A DNA stretch of 64,000 nucleotides from Bradyrhizobium sp. CCH5-F6 (GTDB taxonomy: Bacteria > Pseudomonadota > Alphaproteobacteria > Rhizobiales > Xanthobacteraceae): positions 268,488-332,487 of the forward strand of contig NZ_LSIC01000012.1 in assembly GCF_001556045.1 (NCBI RefSeq). Reading direction: 5' to 3'. The stretch's first letter is position 1. Each line of letters begins with the position of its first letter. Below are positions 7,361-17,620 of the stretch, one piece after another. The notes below the pieces were generated by a model. That model saw only the letters and a list, made by a program, of their open reading frames with translations. It was not told the DNA's origin and did not search any database. The position numbers and the translations under genes were made by a program.

Positions 7361-8236
7361 TCAGGTCGCGGGCGCCACCTTGTCCTGGGTCTTTGTTTCG
7401 AAATCGCTGGCGTCGTGCCGCTCGTGGAGCTGGCTGGCAGGATCGCCGGAGACGCGGTTGACCATGCGGCCGCGCTTCACGGCGGGGCGCTTGGCGATCT
7501 CGTCGGTCCAGCGCTGCACGTTCTTGTAGTCTTGCACGGAGAGGAATTCGCCGGCGCCATAGACCAGCCCCTTGGCGAGCGCGCCATACCAGGGCCACAC
7601 CGCCATGTCGGCGATGGTGTATTCCTTGCCCGCGAGATATTCGTTGTCGGCGAGGCGGCGGTCGAGCACGTCGAGCTGACGTTTGACTTCCATCGCGAAA
7701 CGATCGATGGCGTATTCGATCTTGAACGGCGCGTAGGCATAGAAATGGCCAAAGCCGCCGCCGAGGTAGGGGGCGCTGCCCATCTGCCAGAACAGCCAGG
7801 ACATCGCCTCGGTGCGGGCCTTGACGTCCTTCGGCAGGAAGGCACCGAACTTCTCGGCCAGGTAAAACAGGATCGAGCCGGACTCGAACACCCGGATCGG
7901 CTCCGGGCCTGAGCGGTCCATCAACGCCGGGATCTTCGAGTTCGGGTTGATCTCCACGAAGCCGCTGCCGAACTGATCGCCGTTGCCGATCTTGATCAGC
8001 CAGGCGTCGTATTCGGCCCCCTTGTGGCCGAGCGCCAGGAGCTCCTCCAGCATGAGCGTGACCTTCACGCCGTTCGGCGTCGCCAGCGAATAGAGCTGGA
8101 GCGGATGCTTGCCGACCGGCAGCTCCTTGTCGTGGGTGGGGCCGGCGATCGGGCGGTTGATGCTGGCGAACTGCCCGCCATTCTCCTTGTTCCAGGTCCA
8201 GACTTTGGGCGGCACGTAGGCGGGGGTGTCGGTCAT
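7361..8236 (-). CDS. yghU: Glutathione-dependent disulfide-bond oxidoreductase, YghU type
   Basis: A 291-residue glutathione-transferase-fold protein of the Nu/YghU type. The thioredoxin-like domain includes QLYSLATPNGVKVTLMLEEL, the substrate loop NPNSKIPALMD and the gamma-glutamyl-binding ESGSILFYLAEK; the helical domain has YTIADMAVWPWYG. YghU enzymes reduce disulfides with two bound glutathiones. Start 8236 (MTDTPAYVPPKVW) matches the family's characteristic N-terminal extension before the thioredoxin fold. Confidence 0.92.
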   Translation of the reverse strand: MTDTPAYVPPKVWTWNKENGGQFASINRPIAGPTHDKELPVGKHPLQLYSLATPNGVKVTLMLEELLALGHKGAEYDAWLIKIGNGDQFGSGFVEINPNSKIPALMDRSGPEPIRVFESGSILFYLAEKFGAFLPKDVKARTEAMSWLFWQMGSAPYLGGGFGHFYAYAPFKIEYAIDRFAMEVKRQLDVLDRRLADNEYLAGKEYTIADMAVWPWYGALAKGLVYGAGEFLSVQDYKNVQRWTDEIAKRPAVKRGRMVNRVSGDPASQLHERHDASDFETKTQDKVAPAT

Positions 8237-8508
8237 GCGAAAGGCTCCGGCAGAAAGATGCGCCTGCATTAATTAGACCGCGATTGGCCGATGACAAGCC
8301 CTATGAAATGCATTGCCGGGCGGGGCATCTCACCGTTTCGTCATGACAAGCCCCCTCCCCGTCAGCTGGGACGCCGCGACCTGTGCGAGGAGCGCGACGC
8401 CTATACACAAGATGCCTCGCCGAATCCGGCATGTCATCGATCGGCTCGCGTCACTTTGCTTCGCCAGCGAAAACAACGAGCGCGCGACGCTGCCGCCGGG
8501 AGAGAGCC

Positions 8509-9642
8509 ATGAAATCGCCGATCTGCGACATGCTGGGAATCGACTTCCCGCTGCTCGCTTTCAGCCATTGCCGCGATGTCGTTGCCGCCGTCAGCCGCGC
8601 CGGCGGCTTCGGCGTGCTGGGTGCGACCGTGCACACGCCGGATACGCTCGAGCGCGAGCTGAAGTGGATCGACGATCACGTCGACGGCAAGCCCTACGGC
8701 ATCGACGTGCTCATCCCGGAAAACATCTCCACCGCCGGCGAGAAGGACGTCACCTGGAAAAGTCTGGAAGCGCGCGTGCCGCAAGAGCACCGCAATTACA
8801 CGCGCGACTTGCTGAAGAAGTACGACATAGAACTGATCACCACGGAGGTTGCGGCTGACCAGCCGCAGCCGTTCGACTCCAAGACCGCGCTCGAACTGCT
8901 CGAGGTTTCCTTCAACCACCCGATCCGCCTGATCGCCAATGCGCTCGGCGTGCCGCCGAAGGCGATGATCGAGATGGGGAAGAAACACGGTGTGCCGGTG
9001 GCGGCGCTGGTCGGGGCGAAGGAGCACGCGCTGCGCCAGGTCGCGGCCGGTGTCGACATCCTCGTGGTGCAGGGCACCGAGGCCGGCGGTCATTGCGGCG
9101 AGGTCTCGACCATGGTGCTGGTGCCGGAGGTGATCAAGGCAATCAAGAACATCCGCGACGTACCGGTGCTGGCGGCCGGCGGCATCATGACGGGACGGCA
9201 AATGGCCGCCTGCATGGCGATGGGCGCTGCCGGCGCGTGGACCGGATCGGTGTGGCTTGCGACCGTCGAGGCGGAGACCACGGAGATCTTCCGCGAGAAG
9301 ATGATCGCAGCCTCCTCCCGCGACGCCGTTCGCTCCAGGGGCCGCACCGGCAAGCCGGCCCGCCAGCTCCGCTCGGTCTGGACGGATGCCTGGGACCGTG
9401 CACCGGAGAGCCCCGGCGCGCTGCCGATGCCGCTGCAAAGCATCATCAGCCGCGACGCCTTCAATTCGATCGACCGCGCGGCGGCAGGCGGCAACGCCAA
9501 AGCGCGCGATCTCGTCAGTTATTTCGTCGGCCAGGGCGTCGGGCTGATCGACAGCGTGAAATCAGCGGGCGCCGTGGTGCAGGAGTTCAAGGAAGATTTT
9601 GCCGAAGCCGTCGAGCACATGAATGCGCTGGTGGCGGAATAA
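8509..9642 (+). CDS. Nitronate monooxygenase / 2-nitropropane dioxygenase family
   Basis: A 377-residue FMN-dependent TIM-barrel protein. It has the flavin phosphate-binding segment PVLAAGGIMTGRQMAAC followed by GAAGAWTGSVWLAT, and the active-site VQGTEAGGHCGEVST. The N-terminus SPICDMLGIDFPLLAFSH is the usual first strand. Family members oxidise alkyl nitronates, but many homologues have other substrates. Start at 8509 is preceded by GGGAGAGAGCC. The 272-base gap before it (8237-8508) holds no recognised element beyond presumed promoters for this gene and yghU. Confidence 0.88.
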   Translation: MKSPICDMLGIDFPLLAFSHCRDVVAAVSRAGGFGVLGATVHTPDTLERELKWIDDHVDGKPYGIDVLIPENISTAGEKDVTWKSLEARVPQEHRNYTRDLLKKYDIELITTEVAADQPQPFDSKTALELLEVSFNHPIRLIANALGVPPKAMIEMGKKHGVPVAALVGAKEHALRQVAAGVDILVVQGTEAGGHCGEVSTMVLVPEVIKAIKNIRDVPVLAAGGIMTGRQMAACMAMGAAGAWTGSVWLATVEAETTEIFREKMIAASSRDAVRSRGRTGKPARQLRSVWTDAWDRAPESPGALPMPLQSIISRDAFNSIDRAAAGGNAKARDLVSYFVGQGVGLIDSVKSAGAVVQEFKEDFAEAVEHMNALVAE

Positions 9643-9649
9643 GTGTAGA

Positions 9650-9723
9650 CCCTCATGGTGAGGAGGCGCGCAAGCGCCGTCTCGAACCATGAGAGCCCGC
9701 GGCCCATCCTTCGAGGCGACGGC
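9650..9723. repeat. Palindromic intergenic repeat, family D, copy 2
   Basis: CCTCATGGTGAGGAGGCGCG followed by the inverted CGCCGTCTCGAACCATGAG, then a fragment CCCATCCTTCGAGGCGACGG. It sits between the nitronate monooxygenase and thiolase genes. Confidence 0.7.
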
Positions 9724-9756
9724 GTACCCAGGACCTGAAACCTGAAGCAAGAAGAA

Positions 9757-11265
9757 ATGACCAAAATCCCCGAAGACCGCATCCCCGTCATCGTCGGCAT
9801 CGGCGAGATCGTCGACCGCCCCAAGGAGATCACGGAAGGCCTCGAACCGCTCGATCTGCTGGAGCAGGCGTTGCGACGCGCGGAAACGGACGCCGGCGCA
9901 AAGCTGCTCGGCGAGGTGCAGTCGCTCGACGTCGTCAACTTCCTGAGCTGGCGTTATCGCGATCCGGAGAAGCTTTTGGCGCAGCGGCTCGGGATCACGC
10001 CCGCGCATTGCTATTACGGCCCGGTCGGCGGCGAGAGCCCGATCCGCTACATCCACGAGGCCGCAAAGCGCATCGCGCGCGGCGAATGCACCGTGGCGGC
10101 CGTGTGCGGCGCGGAGGCGCAGTCGACCGCGACCAAGGCGGAGCGCGCCGGCGCGAAGCTGCCGTGGACGCCATTCGCCCATGACGTCGAGGAGCCCAAG
10201 CGCGGCGCGGCGTTCCAGAAGCCGCTGGCGGTGAAGCTCGGCGTGTTTCGTCCCGTCACCGTCTATCCGTTCTACGAAGCCGCCTCCTCCGCGCATTGGG
10301 GCCAGACGCCGCGCGAGGCGATGGCCGAGTCCGGTGTGCTGTGGTCGCGTTATTCGGAAGCCGCCGCGCAGAATCCGAATGCCTGGCTGAAGCGGCGCTA
10401 TGCGCCTGAAGAGATCACGACGCCGACCGCCGACAACCGCCTGATCGCCTGGCCCTACAACAAGCTCATGGTTGCCAACCCGAGCGTCAACATGGGAGGC
10501 GCGCTGCTGCTCACCAGCCTTGCCAAGGCGCGAGCGGCCGGGATTGCCGAGGACAGGCTGGTCTACCCGCTCGGCGGCGCCTCGGCCGAAGAGCCGCGCG
10601 ATTATCTCCTGCGCGACCAGTTCTACGAGAGCCATCCGCAGAACGCGGTGCTGAAAGCCGTGATGGACCTCGCCGGCGGCGACGGCAAGCAGTTCGACGC
10701 AATCGAACTCTATAGCTGCTTCCCCTGCGTGCCCAAGATGGCGCGGCGGACGCTGGGCCTTTCGGCCGACGTGCAGCCGACCGTGACCGGCGGGCTCACG
10801 TTCTTCGGCGCGCCGCTCAACACCTACATGACGCACGCGGCATGCGCGATGGTGCGGCGTGTGCGCGGCGGCGCAAAACTCGGCCTGCTCTACGGCCAGG
10901 GCGGCTTCGTCACCAAGCACCATGCGCTGGTGGTCTCAAAGGCGCCGCCGCGTGAAGCGCTGGCGCAGGAGACCAGCGTGCAAGGCGAGGCCGACCGCAA
11001 CAAGCGCGCGGTGCCGGAATTCGTCGCCGAGGCCGGAGGCAAGGGCAAGGTGGAGAGCTCTACGGTGCTCTATGGCCGCAGCGGCGATGTCGAGCACGGG
11101 GTTGCGATGCTGCGGACGGAAGACGATCGCCGCACGCTGGCGCGGATCCCGGCGAGCGACGGCGCGACGCTGGCGCATCTGCTCGACATGGATCGCACGC
11201 CGGTGGGTTCGCTCGGCGAGATCGCGATGGCCGCGGATGGCGTGCCGGAGTGGCGGGTGGCGTGA
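9757..11265 (+). CDS. Acetyl-CoA acetyltransferase-like protein (SCP-x/TFE thiolase superfamily)
   Basis: A 502-residue thiolase-superfamily protein with a C-terminal extension of about 100 residues. The core contains GIGEIVDRP, the hinge NPSVNMGGALLLTS, ELYSCFPCVPKMA (equivalent of the HDCF region) and GGLTFFGAPLNTYMTHA. Oddities: the place where the nucleophilic cysteine normally sits reads PVGGESPIR, and the C-terminal CxGGG motif reads YGQGGF, so both catalytic cysteines seem absent. It may bind or cleave acyl-CoA by another route. It sits downstream of nitronate monooxygenase with a repeat between them. Confidence 0.82.
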   Translation: MTKIPEDRIPVIVGIGEIVDRPKEITEGLEPLDLLEQALRRAETDAGAKLLGEVQSLDVVNFLSWRYRDPEKLLAQRLGITPAHCYYGPVGGESPIRYIHEAAKRIARGECTVAAVCGAEAQSTATKAERAGAKLPWTPFAHDVEEPKRGAAFQKPLAVKLGVFRPVTVYPFYEAASSAHWGQTPREAMAESGVLWSRYSEAAAQNPNAWLKRRYAPEEITTPTADNRLIAWPYNKLMVANPSVNMGGALLLTSLAKARAAGIAEDRLVYPLGGASAEEPRDYLLRDQFYESHPQNAVLKAVMDLAGGDGKQFDAIELYSCFPCVPKMARRTLGLSADVQPTVTGGLTFFGAPLNTYMTHAACAMVRRVRGGAKLGLLYGQGGFVTKHHALVVSKAPPREALAQETSVQGEADRNKRAVPEFVAEAGGKGKVESSTVLYGRSGDVEHGVAMLRTEDDRRTLARIPASDGATLAHLLDMDRTPVGSLGEIAMAADGVPEWRVA

Positions 11266-11268
11266 TGT

Positions 11269-11386
11269 CGTAGGGTGGGTTAGCCGAAGGCGTAACCCAC
11301 CAATGTTTTCATCCGCGGAGAAAGAAGAGGTGGGTTACGCCAAGCAGATGCGCTTTCGCGCATCTGCAGGGCTAACCCACCCTACG
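11269..11386. repeat. Nested palindromic repeat, family A, copy 1
   Basis: Outer ends CGTAGGGTGGGTTAGC and GCTAACCCACCCTACG are perfect inverted repeats. Inside, GCGTAACCCACC and GGTGGGTTACGC form a second inverted pair, so the element can fold as two hairpins or one long cruciform. It lies three bases after the thiolase stop and 8 bases from the stop of the minus-strand adaptor gene, where it may terminate both transcripts. Other copies: 32683, 34718, 62189. Confidence 0.85.
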
Positions 11387-11394
11387 AGGCTGCT

Positions 11395-12591
11395 TCACCC
11401 CTTCGGTGCCTGCTTCTCCGACGCGGTCGCCGGCTTGACCTTGGCGCCGACGACGCGGACCGCATCACCATCCGACAGACCATCCGGCGGCGCCGTGATG
11501 ACGCGGTCATCCGCTGCGATCCCCGAGGCCAGCTCGATTTCGCGGCCGAGATCGCGCGCGATCGTCACAGGCTTGAACAGCACCTTGTCGTCCGCACCGA
11601 CGGTCGCAACACGCAAACCGCTACCGTTGAAGATCAGGGCGCTCGCGGGAATGCTGAGCGGCGCGGCGTCACGCTGGAGGCTCAGCTTCACGCTGGCATA
11701 GCCGCCGGGCATCAGCTCGCCGTTGGAATTGTCGAGCCCAAGCTGCATGCGCGTCGTGCCGGAGGCGACGTCGACCGCCTGTGAGGAGGCCTCTACCGTC
11801 GCCTGGAACGTCCGGTTCGGATATTCCGGCAGCGTGATGACGGCCTTGGCCCCGATCTTGATCGCCGGCACGTAGTTCTGGGGAACGTTGACGTACACGC
11901 GCAGCCTGGTGATGTCGGAGATCACGAACATCGCCGGGCCCGAGCCGCCGCCGGCATTGATCAGCGCGCCGACGTCGGTGTCGCGCGCGGTGACGACGCC
12001 GTCGAACGGCGCGGTGATCTTCTTGTAGCCGGCGAGCGCTTCCAGCCGCTCGACATTGGCCTGCCCCGAATTGACGGCCGCCTTCTTGTTGGAGAGATCG
12101 GCGGTGCGCTCGTCGATCTCCTGCGCCGAGACGAAGTTGGAGGCGACCAGCGTCTTGCGCCGATTCAGCGTTGCTTCCGACAGCCGGGCGCTGGCCTGCT
12201 GGCTGGCGAGATCGGCACGGGCTTGCAGGAGTTGCTGATCGAGATCGGGCGCCTCGATCTCGGCAATGACCTGGCCGGCCTTGACGCGGGCGCCCATGTC
12301 GGCACTCCAGCTCTTCAGGTAACCTGACACGCGCGCAAAGATCGGGGCGCGGTAATAGGCTTCCAGCCGGCCCGGCAGGTCGATGGTTGCATCGAGAGCC
12401 TTGGCGTTGGGCAGAGTTACAGCGACGCTCGGAATGGCCTGATCATCGGTCCATTCCTTCAACCTGGAGCCCTGCTCCTCGCGGGCCCTGATGCCGGTGC
12501 CCACGACGAGGCCTGCCGCAATCAGTGCCGCCACGCCGAAGACGCCCAGTTTCCGGTGCGACACCGGGGAGCGGGGTTCAGTGGGCGCCAT
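11395..12591 (-). CDS. RND efflux system periplasmic adaptor (membrane fusion protein)
   Basis: A 398-residue membrane-fusion protein. It begins with a short cytoplasmic tail and one membrane anchor (KLGVFGVAALIAAGLVVGTG), then a barrel-sandwich lipoyl half (ARVSGYLKSWSADMGARVKA), a coiled-coil hairpin around residues 120-190, the second lipoyl half (KITAPFDGVVTARDTDVGA) and beta-barrel and proximal domains. It links the inner-membrane pump to an outer-membrane channel. Start 12591 lies 14 bases inside the permease gene, implying translational coupling. No TolC-type channel gene is in the window. Confidence 0.92.
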   Translation of the reverse strand: MAPTEPRSPVSHRKLGVFGVAALIAAGLVVGTGIRAREEQGSRLKEWTDDQAIPSVAVTLPNAKALDATIDLPGRLEAYYRAPIFARVSGYLKSWSADMGARVKAGQVIAEIEAPDLDQQLLQARADLASQQASARLSEATLNRRKTLVASNFVSAQEIDERTADLSNKKAAVNSGQANVERLEALAGYKKITAPFDGVVTARDTDVGALINAGGGSGPAMFVISDITRLRVYVNVPQNYVPAIKIGAKAVITLPEYPNRTFQATVEASSQAVDVASGTTRMQLGLDNSNGELMPGGYASVKLSLQRDAAPLSIPASALIFNGSGLRVATVGADDKVLFKPVTIARDLGREIELASGIAADDRVITAPPDGLSDGDAVRVVGAKVKPATASEKQAPKG

Positions 12592-15500
12592 GCGGAGTCT
12601 CCAATGAGGCGGCGGCCTTGGCGCCTTGTTTCTTGTGGACCATGCTGAAGACCACGGGAACAAACATCAGCGTGGCGAATGTTGCAAAGATCAGGCCGCC
12701 GATCACGGCGCGGCCAAGCGGCGCATTCTGCTCACCGCCCTCACCTAACCCCAGCGCCATCGGCGCCATGCCGATGATCATGGCGAGCGCAGTCATCAGG
12801 ACCGGGCGGAACCGGACGAAGCCGGCTTCGAGCGCGGCGGCGATGGGATCGCCGAGCTCCTCGTAGCGCTCGCGGGCGAAGGAGATCACGAGCACGCTGT
12901 TTGCGGTGGCCACGCCCATGCACATGATGGCGCCGGTGAGCGCCGGTACTGACAGCGTGGTTTCGGTCATGAACAACATCCAGACGATGCCGGCGAGCGC
13001 TGCAGGCAATGCAGTGATGATCACGAACGGATCGGACCAGGACTGGAAGTTCACGACGATCAGGAGGTAGATCAGCACGACGGCCCCAAGCAGGCCAAAC
13101 AGCAGGCCGCTGAACGCGCTGTTCATGGTCTGCACCTGACCGAGCAGCACCACGGAAGAGCCCTTCGGCACGTCCTTCGCCGTATCGGCGATCACCTTTC
13201 GGATGTCGGCGGCCACCGCACCGAGATCGCGGCCCGAGGTCGTGGCAAAGATCTGCACCATCGACTGGATGTCGTATTGCGACACCACGGCACTGGACGT
13301 CGACCGCTTGATGTCGGCGATGCCGCCGAGGATCGGCGACTGCGAATTGCTTGCCGCGGTTATCGGCAGCGTCCGCAACGCGCTGAGCGAGTCCATCTGG
13401 TATTGCGGCGTCTGCATCACGATCGAGTAGGACACGCCGTTGTCGGGATTGAGGTAGTAGGTCGGCGCCACCTGCGAGGAGCCGGCGAGATTGACCACGA
13501 GGCTGTTGGTGACGTCGCGCTCCGTCAGGCCGACATATTGCGCGCGGGTACGGTCGACGTCGATGTTGAAGGTCGGATTGTTCGGCGACTGCTGGATGCG
13601 CGCATCGGCAACGCCGGGAATCTTGCGGACCTTCGCCAGCAAGCTGTTGGCATAAGCGAAATTCGCACTGACATTGGCACCACGGATTTGCAGGTCGATC
13701 GGCGCCGGCGCGCCGAAATTCAGGATCTGACTGACGATGTCGGCCGGCAGAAAAGCGAAGCTCACGCCGGGAAACAGGCGCGGCAGTTGCTCGCGCAGCA
13801 CCTTCACGTGCTCTTCCGTCGGCTTGTGGCCTTCCTTCAGCTTTATCTGAATGTCGCCGTCCTGCGGACCGATCACGCCGGTATTGTTGTAGGTCATGTT
13901 GATGCCGGAGATCGGCATGCCGATGTTGTCGGTCATGGTTTCGATCTCGCCCGGGATCAGCTTGCGCACCGCCTTCTGGACGTCGGCGAGCTGGTTCGCG
14001 GTCTCCTCGACGCGGGTTCCGACCTGGGTGCGGACATGCATCAGGATGTTGCCGGCATCGACGGCGGGAAAGAAATTGCGGCCGAGAAACGGCACCAGTG
14101 CGAAGGACGCGCCGACGACGCAGAGGAAGCCGATCACGAAGACCGCGCGGTGCGCCAGCGCCAGGTCGAGGAGGCCGCGATAGCCACCGCGGATGCGCTC
14201 GAACCGCGCCTCGAAGCCACGCTGAAACCGGACGAAAGGATTGCGTGACTTCGGCGGTCCGCCCTCGTGGTGGACGTGCGCCTTGAGCAGATAGTTCGCC
14301 ATGGTCGGCACCAGCGTGCGCGACAGGATGAACGACCAGATCATCGCGAACATGACGGCTTCGGCCATCGGCACGAAAAGGAAGCGCGCGACGCCGGTGA
14401 GGAAGAACATCGGCACGAACACGATGCAGATGCAGAGCAACGAGACGAAGGCCGGCGTCACGATCTGGTTGGCGCCGTCGAGAATCGACTGCTCGACCGG
14501 CTTGCCCTGCTCAAGATGGTAGTTGATGTTCTCGATGGTGACCGTGGCGTCGTCGACGAGGATGCCGACCGCGAGCGCAAGGCCGCCGAGCGTCATGATG
14601 TTCAGCGTCTCGCCGATCGCCGACAGCATGATGATGGCTCCCAACACGGAGAGCGGGATGGAGACCGCGATGATGATGGTCGAGCGCCAGCTGCCGAGGA
14701 ACAGCAGGATCATGACGCTGGTGAGCAACGCCGCAATCACGCCCTCGAAGGCGACTCCCTGGATCGCGCCGCGGACGAACACCGACTGATCGCCGATGAA
14801 GCCGATCTTCAGCGCATCGGGCAACTGGTCCTTGACCTCGATCACCTTCTGCTTGATGCCGGCGATGATGTCGAGCGTCGAGGTCGCGCCCGCCTTCAGC
14901 ACCATCATCAGCACCGAGCGGTTGCCGTCGACATGGACGATGTTGGTCTGCGGCGGATTGCCGTCCCTGACGGTCGCGACATCGCGCACGTAGACCATCG
15001 CGCCGTTGACCGTCTTGATCGGAAGACTGCCGAGCTCGTCGATCCTGAGCGGCGAGTTGTTGAGTTGGATGTTGTATTCGAACTGGCCGATCTTCTGGGT
15101 GCCGACCGGCGTGATCAGGTTCTGCGCGGCGAGCGCATTGGCGACGTCCTGGCCCGAAAGGCCGCGGGCCTGGAGGGCGGTCGGATTGAGATCGATCTGG
15201 ACCTGGCGCTGCTTGCCGCCGAACGGATACGGGATCGCCGCGCCGGGCACCGTGACAAGGGGCGTGCGGAGCTGGTTGATGCCGATATCGGCGAGGTTCT
15301 GCTCGGTCAGCCCGTCGCCGGACAGTGCCACCTGGATGATCGGCACGGTGGACGCCGAGTAGTTCAGGATCAAGGGGGGCGTCGCACCCGGCGGCATCTG
15401 CTTGAGCAGCGTCTGCGAGATCGCGGTGACCTGCGCGTTCGCGGTGCGGATGTCGACGTTGGGCTGGAAGAAGATCTTGATGATGCCAAAGCCGTTGTAG

Positions 15501-15757
15501 GAATTGGCGACGATATGCTCGATGTCGTTGACTGTGGTCGTCAACGCGCGCTGGAACGGGGTAGTGATGCGGCCGGACATCTGGTCCGGCGGCAGGCCGG
15601 TGTACTGCCAAACCACGCCAATGACGGGAATACGGATGTCCGGGAAGATGTCAGTCGGGGTTCGCAGCGCCGCGAGCGGGCCGATGATCAGCAGCAGGAG
15701 TGCGAGCACGACGAAGGTATAGGGCCGGCTCAGGGCAATACGGACCAGAGCAATCAT
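12578..15757 (-). CDS. RND efflux transporter permease subunit (HAE1/AcrB-like)
   Basis: A 1059-residue inner-membrane proton-driven pump of normal family length. It has the N-terminal membrane helix (residues 10-30), two large periplasmic loops with porter domains, and twelve predicted membrane helices; LALAVGILVDDATVTIENI carries the paired aspartates of transmembrane helix 4 used for proton relay. The ends of the loops (GMPISGINMTYNNTG) are typical. The substrate cannot be read. It is first in a two-gene operon, with the adaptor downstream, the reverse of the acrAB order, and no local regulator. Confidence 0.95.
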   Translation of the reverse strand: MIALVRIALSRPYTFVVLALLLLIIGPLAALRTPTDIFPDIRIPVIGVVWQYTGLPPDQMSGRITTPFQRALTTTVNDIEHIVANSYNGFGIIKIFFQPNVDIRTANAQVTAISQTLLKQMPPGATPPLILNYSASTVPIIQVALSGDGLTEQNLADIGINQLRTPLVTVPGAAIPYPFGGKQRQVQIDLNPTALQARGLSGQDVANALAAQNLITPVGTQKIGQFEYNIQLNNSPLRIDELGSLPIKTVNGAMVYVRDVATVRDGNPPQTNIVHVDGNRSVLMMVLKAGATSTLDIIAGIKQKVIEVKDQLPDALKIGFIGDQSVFVRGAIQGVAFEGVIAALLTSVMILLFLGSWRSTIIIAVSIPLSVLGAIIMLSAIGETLNIMTLGGLALAVGILVDDATVTIENINYHLEQGKPVEQSILDGANQIVTPAFVSLLCICIVFVPMFFLTGVARFLFVPMAEAVMFAMIWSFILSRTLVPTMANYLLKAHVHHEGGPPKSRNPFVRFQRGFEARFERIRGGYRGLLDLALAHRAVFVIGFLCVVGASFALVPFLGRNFFPAVDAGNILMHVRTQVGTRVEETANQLADVQKAVRKLIPGEIETMTDNIGMPISGINMTYNNTGVIGPQDGDIQIKLKEGHKPTEEHVKVLREQLPRLFPGVSFAFLPADIVSQILNFGAPAPIDLQIRGANVSANFAYANSLLAKVRKIPGVADARIQQSPNNPTFNIDVDRTRAQYVGLTERDVTNSLVVNLAGSSQVAPTYYLNPDNGVSYSIVMQTPQYQMDSLSALRTLPITAASNSQSPILGGIADIKRSTSSAVVSQYDIQSMVQIFATTSGRDLGAVAADIRKVIADTAKDVPKGSSVVLLGQVQTMNSAFSGLLFGLLGAVVLIYLLIVVNFQSWSDPFVIITALPAALAGIVWMLFMTETTLSVPALTGAIMCMGVATANSVLVISFARERYEELGDPIAAALEAGFVRFRPVLMTALAMIIGMAPMALGLGEGGEQNAPLGRAVIGGLIFATFATLMFVPVVFSMVHKKQGAKAAASLETPHGAH

Positions 15758-15833
15758 GCGCCAGGCAATTCCAGGTCGAGCAAGGATAAGGAATCCGCCC
15801 CCACGGCGATCCCCATACCTCCTTTACCTGAGC

Positions 15834-15859
15834 ACCGCCGGAAACGCTAATTTCCGGCG
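15834..15859 (-). terminator. Probable terminator hairpin after the PAS chemoreceptor gene
   Basis: A perfect 10-bp inverted repeat CCGCCGGAAA / TTTCCGGCGG with a 6-base loop, about 70 bases past the chemoreceptor stop. No strong T-run follows on the minus strand, so it may be inefficient or an mRNA-protecting hairpin. Confidence 0.5.
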
Positions 15860-15925
15860 GCCTTTCCGCATTCACTTCCCTGCTACCGCGCTGCGAAAAA
15901 GACACCGCAGCCATGCGACCGCGCC

Positions 15926-17620
15926 TCACGCGGCGCGGACCGAGTCCAGGAACTTGCCGACCTCGAGCTTGAGACGGTTGGAATCGCGCGACAGCATTTG
16001 CGCCGCCGACAGCACCTGCGACGACGCCGCACCGGTCTCGGTGGCGCCGCGCTGGACATCGCCGACATTGGCCGACACCTGTTGCGTGCCCTGGGCCGCC
16101 TGCTGCACGTTGCGCGCGATCTCCTGGGTCGCCGCGCCCTGCTGCTGCACGGCCGCCGCAATCGCCGAAGCGATCTCCGACAGGCGCGCGATGGTGCCGC
16201 TGATCTCGCCGATCGCGCTGACCGAATCCTGCGTCGCCGCCTGGATGCCGCCGACCTGCTGGCCGATTTCTCCGGTGGCCTTAGCGGTCTGCTCGGCGAG
16301 CGCCTTGACCTCGGAAGCCACGACCGCGAAGCCGCGGCCGGCCTCGCCCGCACGCGCCGCTTCGATCGTGGCATTGAGCGCCAACAGGTTGGTCTGGCCG
16401 GCGATGGCGTTGATGAGCTCGACGACGTCGCCGATCCGCGCTGCAGCCCGTGTCAATTCGCTCACACGTTCGGTGGTGGCATGGGCCTGGCTGACGGCTT
16501 CGCCGGCGATCCGGGTGGAATCCTGCACCTGGCGGCCGATCTCGCGGACCGAGGACGACATCTCCTCGGCCGCCGATGCCACCGAGTGGACGTTGCTGGA
16601 GGCTGCTTCGGAGCCCGATGCGACGACCGAGGCCAGTTCCTGCGCCCGGCCCGCGGTCGTGGACAGCGTCGAAGCCGAAGCCTCGAGCTCGGTCGCGGCC
16701 GATGAGACGGTCTCGACAATCTCGCCGATCGCGGCCTCGAAGCCGTCGGCGAGCTTGGTCATGTCGGCCTTGCGCTGCGCCTCGGCACGGCGCTGCACCG
16801 CCTGCACCTCGTCGCGGCTGAAGCGGATGATGGTCTGCACGGTCTGGAGGTTGCGCAGCGCCTCGCCGATCTCGTCGTCGCGCTCGATGACGATGCGGTT
16901 GTCGAGCTTGTCCTGCACGAGGTTGACCAGGGTGTCGTTGAGATGCTGCATCGGGCCCCGGATCGCACGCATGGTCGCAAGACCGGCGAATCCGGCAATC
17001 GCGGCGCCGACCACCGCCAGCAGCGACAGAACCAGGCTGGTCGAGCCGCCGGTGGAGAGTGCGCCGCCGATGCCGAGCCCCAGTATGAACAGCGCCTGCA
17101 GCGTCATCATCGTGACGAGGCGCGCCTTCAGCGTGCCGGTGAAGGCGCTGAAGCGATCGAGCAGTGAGCGGCGGCGGATGATGCCGGCATCGATGCGATA
17201 GCCATGCGGCTTCTTCTCACGGATCGCAGCATAGACCTCTTCGGCGAGCTTGCGCTGGTCGGCCGGCAACCTGGTGCGAATGGAGGTATAGCCTTTGACC
17301 TGGCCGTTCTCCCGGATCGGGGAGGCCGTCGCAAGCACCCAGTAGAAGTCGCCGTTCTTGCGACGGTTCTTCACCGCGCCGAGCCAGGGCTTGCCGGCCT
17401 TCAGCGTGTCCCAGAGATTGTCGAACGCCTCCGGCGGCATGTCGGGGTGACGGACGATGTTGTGGGGCTGGCCCATCAGCTCGGCCGACGTGAAGCCGGC
17501 GGCGGCGAGGAAGTCCTCGTTGAAGTAAGTGAGCTTGCCCTTGAGGTCGGTGCGGGAGACGATCAGCGTCTCGTCGCTTACCGGATATTCGATCTCGGTA
17601 ATGGGAAAATTCTTGCGCAT
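15926..17620 (-). CDS. PAS-containing methyl-accepting chemotaxis protein (Aer-like)
   Basis: A 564-residue chemoreceptor. Residues 10-125 are a PAS domain ([56 protein letters not shown]), the pattern of FAD-binding Aer-type redox sensors. Two membrane segments at about 170-215 form a hairpin with little or no periplasmic loop, then HAMP and a long signalling coiled coil whose tip reads [20 protein letters not shown]. No CheR-tethering pentapeptide is seen at the C-terminus (KFLDSVRAA). Ribosome site AGGGGAC precedes the start. Energy or redox taxis is inferred. Confidence 0.92.
   Translation of the reverse strand: MRKNFPITEIEYPVSDETLIVSRTDLKGKLTYFNEDFLAAAGFTSAELMGQPHNIVRHPDMPPEAFDNLWDTLKAGKPWLGAVKNRRKNGDFYWVLATASPIRENGQVKGYTSIRTRLPADQRKLAEEVYAAIREKKPHGYRIDAGIIRRRSLLDRFSAFTGTLKARLVTMMTLQALFILGLGIGGALSTGGSTSLVLSLLAVVGAAIAGFAGLATMRAIRGPMQHLNDTLVNLVQDKLDNRIVIERDDEIGEALRNLQTVQTIIRFSRDEVQAVQRRAEAQRKADMTKLADGFEAAIGEIVETVSSAATELEASASTLSTTAGRAQELASVVASGSEAASSNVHSVASAAEEMSSSVREIGRQVQDSTRIAGEAVSQAHATTERVSELTRAAARIGDVVELINAIAGQTNLLALNATIEAARAGEAGRGFAVVASEVKALAEQTAKATGEIGQQVGGIQAATQDSVSAIGEISGTIARLSEIASAIAAAVQQQGAATQEIARNVQQAAQGTQQVSANVGDVQRGATETGAASSQVLSAAQMLSRDSNRLKLEVGKFLDSVRAA

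Noticed and set aside
14267-15850. 527-codon plus-strand open frame opposite the RND permease
   Set aside because: Antisense of a clear 1059-residue permease; composition is Asp/Arg/His-rich as expected of a shadow frame in GC-rich DNA.
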